A stretch of 7,066 bases of DNA from an uncultured bacterium (GTDB lineage Bacteria; Bdellovibrionota_C; UBA2361; SZUA-149; CALKYB01): the NCBI GenBank assembly GCA_938003565.1, contig CALKYB010000050.1, positions 1 through 7,066 on the forward strand, in the 5' to 3' direction. The translations under genes were made by a program, and so were the position numbers. This document shows, piece by piece, positions 1 to 5,258 of this stretch; the first letter of the stretch is position 1; every line of letters starts with the position of its first letter. Below the pieces are notes generated by a model. It did not search any database and had not been told where the DNA came from. It saw only the letters and a list, made by a program, of their open reading frames with translations.

Positions 1-80
1 ATAGCTACAATCGCGCCCATTAGTAACGCGCCAGCAAACATCAAAATATTTGCCATGTTTGAAATTTTTCTCAGTACCAT
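1..80 (-). CDS. N-terminal fragment of a putative membrane or secreted protein
   Basis: On the minus strand an ATG at 80-78 opens a frame that stays open to the window edge and gives 26 residues, beginning MVLRKISNMANILMF. A short basic start (Arg4, Lys5) is followed by a strongly hydrophobic run, ILMFAGALLMGAIVA, as in an uncleaved signal anchor or the first membrane span of a small inner-membrane protein. A second in-frame ATG at 56-54 would start at MANILMF. Neither start has a convincing Shine-Dalgarno sequence. Two dyads (138-154 and 169-182) lie just upstream and could be part of its control region. Most of the gene is outside the window, so no function can be given. The reading frame could still be chance, but the composition is typical of a genuine membrane N-terminus. 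Confidence 0.45.
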   Translation of the reverse strand, partial: MVLRKISNMANILMFAGALLMGAIVA

Positions 81-137
81 AACTCTGGAAAATAAAAAAT
101 TTAAGTCCTAAACGTCCAAGGATGCTGAAGCGATATG

Positions 138-182
138 CAAAGTGTTTTACTTTGTGTCACTCAAGACAAACTTATGTAAGTT
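138..182. promoter_or_regulatory. Two short dyads upstream of the left-edge gene
   Basis: CAAAGT (138-143) and ACTTTG (149-154) form a perfect 6+6 inverted repeat around a 5-base centre. AACTTA (169-174) and TAAGTT (177-182) form a second perfect one around TG. They lie about 60-100 bases upstream of the minus-strand start at 80, where repressor operators often sit. On the minus strand GTGACA (160-155), then 17 bases, then CATATC is a weak promoter candidate whose spacer would contain the first dyad. The operator role is inferred from position and symmetry only. Confidence 0.22.
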
Positions 183-237
183 AGGACGACAAGTTTATTT
201 TAAGGATTCCTCAAACCCATAAATACCTTTTATCATT

Positions 238-262
238 AAAGAAAAGCTTGGAGCAAGCCTTT
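238..262 (-). terminator. Probable rho-independent terminator downstream of ruvX
   Basis: Read on the minus strand, GCTTG (258-254), a CTC loop and CAAGC (250-246) form a tight 5-bp stem. It is followed directly by TTTTCTTT (245-238), and additional A-T pairs flank the stem. It lies about 150 bases past the ruvX stop on the ruvX strand and upstream of the next minus-strand gene at 80, the expected place to end the ruvX transcript. The stem is short, so strength is uncertain. No other gene is seen between it and ruvX. Confidence 0.42.
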
Positions 263-345
263 GTCTGCGCGTTTCTGGAGTTAATAAAATATTAATTTGG
301 GGAAAACGACAGTATCTGTGGCTTACTGGTTTGATTGGTTGAATG

Positions 346-373
346 CCTAGCTGTTTTCACCCTCCTAGCTAGG
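346..373 (-). repeat. 7-bp inverted repeat with AGGAGG in its loop
   Basis: CCTAGCT at 346-352 is matched by AGCTAGG at 367-373. The right arm is also part of a 10-base perfect palindrome, CCTAGCTAGG (364-373). As minus-strand RNA, downstream of ruvX, the 14-base loop reads AGGAGGGTGAAAAC and so displays a perfect Shine-Dalgarno core in a hairpin loop. There is no start codon at a useful distance, so it does not appear to serve a gene. The rest of 81-410 shows no coding frame I would defend. Confidence 0.3.
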
Positions 374-410
374 TTAGTCATCCAGTTTAAAGATTAAAAA
401 CAGAGAGCTC

Positions 411-830
411 TTAGAGGTGAGACTGGCTATTTAAGTAAGCCTGGAGAATTATTGAAGCGGCCATTCGGTCTATAGCTGCTCTACGATCTTTATTTTTAAG
501 CTTTTTGTCGACTAAGATTCGTTCGGCTTCAATTGAGGTAAGTCTTTCATCCTGTAAAACTAGGTTTGTAGTTTTTAAGCTGGTTTTTTCGATTAGGGTT
601 GTCGTGAAGTCACGGATTTTTTGAGTTTGCTCTGTTTCTGTTCCGTCCATGCCAATTGGGAGTCCAGCTACTACTATCTCCACATCATTCTCGGAGATCA
701 TTTGTTCTAGGGTTGCGAAGATACATTTGGATTTGTCTTTGCGATCCAGAGTGCAGAAAGGTTGAGCGGAGATTTTGAGGGGATCTGTTAAAGCGACGCC
801 AATTCTAACTTCACCAATATCGAGTCCCAT
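411..830 (-). CDS. ruvX: RuvX/YqgF family Holliday-junction resolvase-like nuclease
   Basis: A 139-residue protein, the usual length for RuvX (YqgF), an RNase H-fold protein described as a putative Holliday-junction resolvase and linked to 16S rRNA 5' end maturation in E. coli. Family motifs appear in order: GLDIGEVRIGVALTDP at residues 2-17 with the first acidic residue Asp4; VVAGLPIGMDGTETEQ near 53-68; QDERLTSIEAERIL near 93-106; and DRRAAIDRMAASIILQAYL near 115-133 carrying the last catalytic Asp. All key acidic residues are present, so it looks intact. The ATG at 830 lacks a clear ribosome binding site. The frame is open upstream and reads TRY just before the Met, as in many RuvX N-termini, so a non-standard upstream start such as ATT at 851-849 is possible. 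It is transcribed away from the peptidase gene. Family assignment is secure; the exact start is not. Confidence 0.95.
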   Translation of the reverse strand: MGLDIGEVRIGVALTDPLKISAQPFCTLDRKDKSKCIFATLEQMISENDVEIVVAGLPIGMDGTETEQTQKIRDFTTTLIEKTSLKTTNLVLQDERLTSIEAERILVDKKLKNKDRRAAIDRMAASIILQAYLNSQSHL

Positions 831-955
831 GTATCTTGTTAGGTTTGAAATTGCCTTAGTTTCCTTATGTTTTTTAGAATTCCTTCTAATTGTTTGGTTG
901 GTGGAAAGTTAAGCCTAAAAATGCAGCTACTCGACCAACCTGCCGGGAAGAGCTA

Positions 956-984
956 AGGCTAGGTTTGCTAATAAATATTGTCAA
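956..984 (-). promoter_or_regulatory. Possible ruvX promoter
   Basis: On the minus strand there is a perfect -35 hexamer TTGACA (984-979), a 17-base spacer and a weak -10 TAGCCT (961-956). Transcription would start near 949, giving ruvX a leader of about 120 bases. The -10 matches consensus at only three of six positions, so this rests mainly on the perfect -35 box and its position. Confidence 0.3.
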
Positions 985-987
985 GAA

Positions 988-1018
988 AGAGGGGCTTCTT
1001 CAGGGAAGCTTTTCTATT
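988..1018 (+). terminator. Terminator-like hairpin with T-tract, plus strand
   Basis: GCTTC (994-998) pairs with GAAGC (1005-1009) around TTCAGG. G-U and A-U pairs extend the stem outward to 988 and 1015, for up to 11 pairs. The run TTTTCTATT begins at 1010 right after the GC-rich core. Read the other way there is no good T-run, so it points to a plus-strand transcript ending here. No plus-strand gene precedes it, which is the main reason to suspect a non-coding RNA upstream. Confidence 0.4.
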
Positions 1019-1064
1019 GGGCAAACCTTTTAGTTAACTGATTTAGTCGGTTTTTAAGGAAAAG

Positions 1065-1070
1065 TATAAT
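1065..1070 (+). promoter_or_regulatory. Consensus -10 box, likely promoter of the peptidase gene
   Basis: A perfect TATAAT at 1065-1070 sits just downstream of the terminator-like hairpin and 174 bases ahead of the peptidase ATG. The region 16-18 bases upstream (TTTAGT/TTAGTC around 1042-1048) is a poor -35, so the promoter may be weak or need an activator. Transcription would begin near 1077, giving a leader of about 170 bases. A second AT-rich candidate, TATAAA (1143-1148), also lacks a clear -35. Confidence 0.45.
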
Positions 1071-1133
1071 GCTTCGAGTGGTTATGAGTATCGGGAAATT
1101 TCGTCATTTTTTTCCTAGTTACGGCTTAGCCTT

Positions 1134-1188
1134 TTCTGCTCTTATAAAGTATATCCTCCTTCTTGATTTGAGAGGGGAGCGAGCAGAA
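1134..1188 (+). promoter_or_regulatory. Long stem in the peptidase mRNA leader
   Basis: TTCTGCTC (1134-1141) is perfectly complementary to GAGCAGAA (1181-1188). Inside it CTCCTT (1156-1161) can pair with GGGGAG (1174-1179), with two G-U pairs. The inner strands carry CCTCC and GAGGGGAG, which resemble anti-Shine-Dalgarno and Shine-Dalgarno sequences. No start codon is correctly placed after the GAGGGGAG. The element ends 55 bases before the chosen start of the peptidase gene, so a role in its translation or mRNA stability is possible but only inferred. Confidence 0.27.
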
Positions 1189-1243
1189 GTTCCTTAAGTT
1201 TGTATGTCTCACGATTTTGATTTGTCTCCTTGTGGCGGTGAAC

Positions 1244-2962
1244 ATGGCGGGTGCCTTAAGAAAAAAAAGAAAAGAAGCTAAAAGTCCGGTCTGGAGTCAT
1301 AAAGATCCGATTCCTCACATTCATCGACCTGCTTTAGAGAATCAAGAAATCTCACCGAGAAGAGGTAAAAAAGTTGAGCTGCCGGTGAACTTTCTTCTGG
1401 GTGCCGGAGTATTGGTTTTTTCGCTAGGTTTACTTTTTAGCAAGGTGTTTGTCGGAACAATCTCCCCCGTTGAGAGTAAGCTTCTTAGTGAAAGTTCCAA
1501 AAGTGTAGAGTCCGACGAGAGCTCTACTTTGGCATTAGCCAAAAAGAAGTCAACCAAAGACTCAGTCTCTGCGCCAATTTCTAAAACGGCTCCGGAGATA
1601 AAAGACAAGGAGCAAGTCAAGAATCTTCCTAGATCTAAGCAAGAAAAGACCCCTCAGATAACAACTTTGGCTCTTAAGCCTGAGGTCGTAAAGTCAGTGA
1701 GCGTTAAGAGTGAAGAAGTTAAGGAGACCAAGAGCGCTCCCAAAATTTTAGGGCGACTCAAGGAGCCAAAGAAGATAGAGGTGGTTTCTAGTTTAAGAAG
1801 CGATAAGTTGGACCATGTTGTTCGAACTGGGGAAACTTTGATTTCCATATTTTCTAAATATGGTTTTAGGGCCACCGATGCCCATAAGATAGACAAGCTA
1901 CTCAGGAAATCTGACCACGTGAATCACCTTTTACGCCCGGGACAGGAAATAGCGTTTCTTAAAGGGCCTGGTGGAATTCTTGATTCATTAAAAATGGACT
2001 TGGACCGTGTTAAGTCAATTGAAATATCTCGAGAAGGCGATGCGCTAGGGCATGAGGCAGCTCGCACTAATTTCAATTTGGCTCTTCGTGAGAAGGTTAT
2101 TTTTGAAAAAGAAGTTGAAACTAGCGGTGTTGTCGAGTCTACCTTGGCTGAAGCTGCGGTGAAGAGTGGAGTTAGCTACAGAGTTGTTGATGAGTTTGTT
2201 GACCTGTTTGGTGATAACGTTCGTTTTCACAAAGACTTGAGGAAGGGCGATAGATTTTCTCTGATTTATAACAAGAAAGTCTTGGATGATGGATCTGATG
2301 TTGGTGATGGGGCTTTGTTGGCCGGGGGTATTCGAGTTGGCGGAGAAACTTACCAGGCGTTTAAGGTTTTTGATAAAGAGGGTGTACCTCACATCGTGGA
2401 TCGTGCCGGCGAAGTTATTGATAATTCTTTTTTAAGATATCCCCTAAAGTTTTCTAGAATTTCTAGTTATTTTTCGCACTCTCGTTTACACCCAATTCTC
2501 AAGCGAAGAAAACCGCACCATGGAGTTGACTTTGCAGCTCCGTCTGGAACTCCTGTTAGAAGTGTAGCTGACGGAAGGGTAGCTTTTGCTGGGAGAAAAG
2601 GACCCAACGGGATAATGTTAAAGATTAATCATGGGCGGCGTTATAAAACGGCCTACTTGCACCTTAAAAAGATTAGCTCGGGTCTAAAAGTGGGAAGTCT
2701 TGTTAAAAGAGGACAAGTTGTCGGTGCTGTGGGTTCTACTGGCAGATCTACTGGACCTCACCTAGACTTCAGGTTTTACGATAGAGGCAAGATGGTTGAT
2801 CCGCTCAAAGTGAAGCTTCCTAAGATGGAGTTGGATAAGAATATCAAGTTTGATAGAAAAAGCTTTCAAGAACGTGTAGATAAGCTGGATAGGCTTTTGC
2901 AGGTTCAATCTGTCTCGAGCCAGGACAGTATTTCTACTGGTTCAGTTAAAAAAAGCCTTTGA
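1244..2962 (+). CDS. Membrane-anchored M23 peptidoglycan endopeptidase with LysM-like domain
   Basis: A 572-residue protein predicted to cut peptidoglycan cross-bridges in the periplasm. Order of parts: basic cytosolic tail (1-46); membrane segment PVNFLLGAGVLVFSLGLLF (47-65); Lys/Ser/Glu-rich low-complexity linker (about 72-185); LysM/OapA-like domain starting at HVVRTGETLISIF (about 191-239); a Csd3/YebA-type second domain (about 288-344); and the M23 domain (about 405-521). The first zinc ligands are His425 and Asp429 in HHGVD, with His473 in YLHL and His506 in GPHLD. The usual next zinc ligand, the last His of PHLH, is Asp508 here. I chose ATG 1244 because it gives a standard basic tail before the membrane span; the frame extends to TTG 1217, which has no ribosome binding site. 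It is divergent from ruvX and 66 bases ahead of the methyltransferase gene. I am confident of the family; catalytic competence is less certain. Confidence 0.9.
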   Translation: MAGALRKKRKEAKSPVWSHKDPIPHIHRPALENQEISPRRGKKVELPVNFLLGAGVLVFSLGLLFSKVFVGTISPVESKLLSESSKSVESDESSTLALAKKKSTKDSVSAPISKTAPEIKDKEQVKNLPRSKQEKTPQITTLALKPEVVKSVSVKSEEVKETKSAPKILGRLKEPKKIEVVSSLRSDKLDHVVRTGETLISIFSKYGFRATDAHKIDKLLRKSDHVNHLLRPGQEIAFLKGPGGILDSLKMDLDRVKSIEISREGDALGHEAARTNFNLALREKVIFEKEVETSGVVESTLAEAAVKSGVSYRVVDEFVDLFGDNVRFHKDLRKGDRFSLIYNKKVLDDGSDVGDGALLAGGIRVGGETYQAFKVFDKEGVPHIVDRAGEVIDNSFLRYPLKFSRISSYFSHSRLHPILKRRKPHHGVDFAAPSGTPVRSVADGRVAFAGRKGPNGIMLKINHGRRYKTAYLHLKKISSGLKVGSLVKRGQVVGAVGSTGRSTGPHLDFRFYDRGKMVDPLKVKLPKMELDKNIKFDRKSFQERVDKLDRLLQVQSVSSQDSISTGSVKKSL

Positions 2963-2965
2963 CGA

Positions 2966-3023
2966 CTCTCCTGAATCAAGACATCCTATTTATCAGTATA
3001 GCCTCGAGTCCCACTGAGGAGAG
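2966..3023 (+). promoter_or_regulatory. Inverted repeats covering the methyltransferase ribosome binding site
   Basis: The Shine-Dalgarno stretch AGGAGAG (3017-3023) ahead of ATG 3029 is exactly complementary to CTCTCCT (2966-2972), four bases after the peptidase stop codon. A second, local hairpin, CCTC (3002-3005) plus AGT (3007-3009) with ACT plus GAGG (3013-3019), also covers the start of the same site. Both would hide the ribosome binding site, so translation of the downstream gene may depend on ribosomes finishing the peptidase gene or on another factor. The pairings are seen; the regulation is inferred. Confidence 0.35.
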
Positions 3024-3028
3024 GGCTG

Positions 3029-4369
3029 ATGGAAACAGATAGTTCACACATAAAAGTTAATATTCGAGAAATTGCCGTTGGTGGTGCCGGAGTAGGCGAG
3101 GTGTGTGAAGGTGACCCATCTCTTTTGGGAATAACCGCCTTTGTCCCTTTTGCTGCTCGTGGTGAAACTGTAGTTGCTAAGCTGTTACAAAGAAAAGAAC
3201 GCTACGTTACCGCAGAGCTTTTAAGTCTTGAGACACGTTCTGAGGATCGAGTAGAGCCAACCTGTAAATATTTTGAGAAATGTGGTGGGTGTGATTTACA
3301 GCACATTAGTTATGCAGCGCAGCTAGCTGGCAAGCTGGCAATGATTGAAGGAGCACTTCGTTCTCAACGAACTGATGAAGCTAATTTAGCAAAGTTGCAA
3401 GGCTTCGATCCTTCTCCATCCTTTGCCTATCGAAGAAGAGTGACACTTCATATTGATTCAACCGGTCGAGTTGGGTTTTATCGTGCAAAAAGCCGTTCTG
3501 TAGTTGGGATAGATGAGTGCAGTATCTCTGATCGCCAGATTAACCAGATTATTGCAAAGCTACCTAGTTTTGCGAAACTTGTTTCCGGGAAGGTCAGCAC
3601 TCTAATTTTGGAATCAGATCGAGATGGAGTGGTTGCTTTGGTAAAAGCTCCATACAAGCTCTCACAATCAGAGATTAGAGAGGTGACCAGCGCCGGGCGT
3701 GAGATATTTGATGACATGACTATTGTCAGTGGAAGTTCTGTTAGCGGAACAGCTGAAGTTGGTGGTTATGGTCGCAAGATAGTTGGAATTGAGCTCAATC
3801 ACTCTGGAAGTCAAAAGATATCGGTGCCCGTAGGAGAGTTCTCCCAGGTAAATAAGCTAGTAAATATCGATCTAGTATCTTACGTTCTTGAGAAAGTAAC
3901 TTCCAGTAGAGAGCATCTAAGAGAAATGTTAGTGGAAGATTTGTACTCAGGAGCGGGCAATTTTTCAATTCCTATAGCAAAGTTAGGTAGTGAAGTTATA
4001 GCAGTTGAAGCCAATCAAAGATTGAGTAATTTTTGTGCGAGTAATGCGCAGGCTCATGGAGTTGAGGGGGAGGTACAAACTGTTACCTCTTCTGTTGAAA
4101 AATATCTTAGGGAATCAAAATCAGGGCGAAGAGTTGACCTTATCATTGCAGATCCTCCTCGTAGTGGGTTAAGTCAACTAGCAAAAAAACTAAACTATGC
4201 CCGTAGACTCATACTGGTTTCCTGTCAGCTTCCTTCTTTCGTTAGAGACCTACGCTTGCTCTTAGAGGATGGTTGGGAGTTGGAGGAAATAAAGCCTTTC
4301 GATATGTTTGCTCAAACTAGCCATATTGAAATAGTTGGTGTTTTTTCTAGAACCCATCCCAAAATATGA
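3029..4369 (+). CDS. TrmA/RlmD family RNA (uracil-5-)-methyltransferase, probable 23S rRNA m5U enzyme
   Basis: A 446-residue SAM-dependent enzyme that makes 5-methyluridine in RNA, closest in layout to E. coli RlmD (RumA, 23S U1939). An N-terminal TRAM-like RNA-binding domain (about 7-70, VNIREIAVGGAGVGEV) is followed by four iron-sulfur cysteines, Cys79, Cys85, Cys88 (CX5CGGC) and Cys164, spaced almost as in RlmD. The methyltransferase domain has FSQVN (271-275), the SAM loop DLYSGAGNFSIPIA (304-317), DPPRSG (375-380), nucleophile Cys399 in LVSCQ and catalytic Glu434 in TSHIE. All essential residues are present. ATG 3029 is supported by a strong GAGGAGAGG ribosome binding site seven bases upstream. 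It follows the peptidase gene by 66 bases and precedes the HAD gene by 21. RlmD, RlmC and TrmA-like members cannot be separated with certainty, but the cluster and TRAM domain favour an rRNA enzyme. Confidence 0.92.
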   Translation: METDSSHIKVNIREIAVGGAGVGEVCEGDPSLLGITAFVPFAARGETVVAKLLQRKERYVTAELLSLETRSEDRVEPTCKYFEKCGGCDLQHISYAAQLAGKLAMIEGALRSQRTDEANLAKLQGFDPSPSFAYRRRVTLHIDSTGRVGFYRAKSRSVVGIDECSISDRQINQIIAKLPSFAKLVSGKVSTLILESDRDGVVALVKAPYKLSQSEIREVTSAGREIFDDMTIVSGSSVSGTAEVGGYGRKIVGIELNHSGSQKISVPVGEFSQVNKLVNIDLVSYVLEKVTSSREHLREMLVEDLYSGAGNFSIPIAKLGSEVIAVEANQRLSNFCASNAQAHGVEGEVQTVTSSVEKYLRESKSGRRVDLIIADPPRSGLSQLAKKLNYARRLILVSCQLPSFVRDLRLLLEDGWELEEIKPFDMFAQTSHIEIVGVFSRTHPKI

Positions 4370-4390
4370 GTAAAACTTAGGAAGTTTAAG

Positions 4391-5065
4391 TTGATAGATT
4401 TAGATAAAATCAATCTAGCGCTTTTTGACCTTGATGGTACCTTAATTCCTTTTCCCAGGGACTTTTTGTTTGAACAAACCTTTGAAGTTTTTAGGGAGTT
4501 GAATATCGAACCGGTTTCACGAAATGAGATGATGGCACATTTCGCCAAGTTTGATTTTTTTGGGATGATTGATGCTGAAATACGAGATACTTTTATGGAG
4601 AAGTATTGGAGTAGATTTCAGTGGAACTCCTACCCTCAGTTTATGCCTATTGACGGAGTTTTGGAGTCTTTGGCTCTCCTTAAACGCCGAGGCGTTAAGT
4701 TGGCGATAGTAACTTCGAGAGCAGAGTCTCGAGAAGAGGTAGCCGAGAATATATCTAATACAGGATTACTTTCTTATATTGATCATATTGAGACACGCTC
4801 CAGTGTGCCAGAAGGTGGAAGTTCTGATGCGAATTGGAGCGATAAAACACCTCAAATTAGGGAGGCTTGTCAGCTTTTTTCTGTAGCCCCTAGTGAAGCG
4901 ATTATGGCGGGTGATGTGCCCCCAGATATTTCTAGCGGAAAAAGGGAGAATATTTCAAAGACTATAGCTTTGCTAAGTGGTGGAATTAGGTCGGAAATAC
5001 TGAAGGAAGCGGACCCAGACTATCTTTTATCCTCTCTCGCCGATCTTTCACAAGTAGTTTCCTAG
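4391..5065 (+). CDS. HAD-superfamily hydrolase, phosphoglycolate phosphatase-like
   Basis: A 224-residue haloacid dehalogenase-fold phosphatase. Motif I is LFDLDGTL (11-18) with nucleophile Asp13 and acid/base Asp15; motif II is IVTSRA (106-111) with Thr108; motif III is probably Lys152 in SDKTPQ; and motif IV is AGDVPPD (173-179) with Asp175 and Asp179. A cap domain occupies about residues 20-90. The C-terminal GGIRSEILKEADPDYLLSSLADL resembles the Gph/phosphoglycolate phosphatase subfamily, but substrates of this group cannot be read from sequence. The start is TTG at 4391, supported by AGGAAG at 4379-4384 with 6-base spacing and by motif I lying at the expected distance; the first in-frame ATG is past motif I and cannot be the start. 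It lies 21 bases after the methyltransferase stop, so the two are almost certainly cotranscribed. No truncation is seen. Confidence 0.9.
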   Translation: MIDLDKINLALFDLDGTLIPFPRDFLFEQTFEVFRELNIEPVSRNEMMAHFAKFDFFGMIDAEIRDTFMEKYWSRFQWNSYPQFMPIDGVLESLALLKRRGVKLAIVTSRAESREEVAENISNTGLLSYIDHIETRSSVPEGGSSDANWSDKTPQIREACQLFSVAPSEAIMAGDVPPDISSGKRENISKTIALLSGGIRSEILKEADPDYLLSSLADLSQVVS

Positions 5066-5150
5066 GTAATCCTACCCTTTGATGTTTAATCTGCTCGATA
5101 TTTATGTTCAAATACTGGACTGTTTGCGTGTGGATTAAAATCGCCAATAA

Positions 5151-5194
5151 TTGGAGCAAATTTATGGCTGCTCCAAAGGGCTGATTGGGTTTTT
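5151..5194 (+). promoter_or_regulatory. Competing hairpins and T-run between the HAD gene and alaS
   Basis: TTGGAGCA (5151-5158) and TGCTCCAA (5169-5176) form a perfect 8-bp inverted repeat with a 10-base loop. Its right arm can instead pair as TCCAA (5172-5176) with TTGGG (5185-5189), a short stem followed immediately by TTTTT (5190-5194). CCAAT at 5144-5148 could compete for the same TTGG sequences. The set may be the terminator of the upstream operon, an attenuator for alaS, or a protein-binding palindrome; E. coli AlaRS is known to bind a palindrome at its own promoter. No T-box sequence or clear alaS promoter was found in 5066-5258. Confidence 0.32.
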
Positions 5195-5258
5195 GTATAT
5201 ACTTTAGGTTAGCGAGCCATTTTTGTTTAAATTGTATTAAGTATAGAGAAATATAAAA

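Larger units (their letters stand above)
844..1018 (+). ncRNA. Candidate structured non-coding RNA in the ruvX/peptidase divergent region
   Basis: Nested inverted repeats suggest a three-way junction. P1 pairs GCCTTAG (853-859) with CTAAGGC (953-959), continued by TTCC (861-864) with GGAA (946-949). P2 is the hairpin TTAGAA (874-879), TTCC, TTCTAA (884-889). P3 pairs GGTTGGT (896-902) with ACCAACC (934-940), continued by AGT and AGC (907-909, 912-914) with GCT and ACT (926-928, 929-931). A terminator-like hairpin follows at 988-1018. A weak plus-strand promoter (TTCACC 810-815, 16 bases, TATCTT 832-837) would start transcription near 844. I do not recognise a known RNA family. On the other strand the same repeats could be a structured ruvX leader. 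Pairing is seen in the sequence; transcription and the strand are inferred. Confidence 0.3.

Noticed and set aside
867..956. 29-codon plus-strand ORF in the ruvX/peptidase intergenic region
   Set aside because: It has no ribosome binding site and unremarkable composition, and it coincides with nested inverted repeats that better explain the sequence as structured RNA.
1217..1243. TTG start extending the peptidase by nine residues
   Set aside because: It has no ribosome binding site, and the ATG at 1244 already gives a normal basic tail before the membrane span. It remains possible but less likely.
2045..2392. Minus-strand open frame of 115 codons inside the peptidase gene
   Set aside because: It lies wholly within a well-supported M23 peptidase reading frame, resembles no family I know and has no supporting start signal; it is a shadow frame.
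5066..5258. T-box or other known riboswitch ahead of alaS
   Set aside because: I found no T-box core sequence (TGGNACCGCG-like) and no recognisable riboswitch core; only hairpins are supported.
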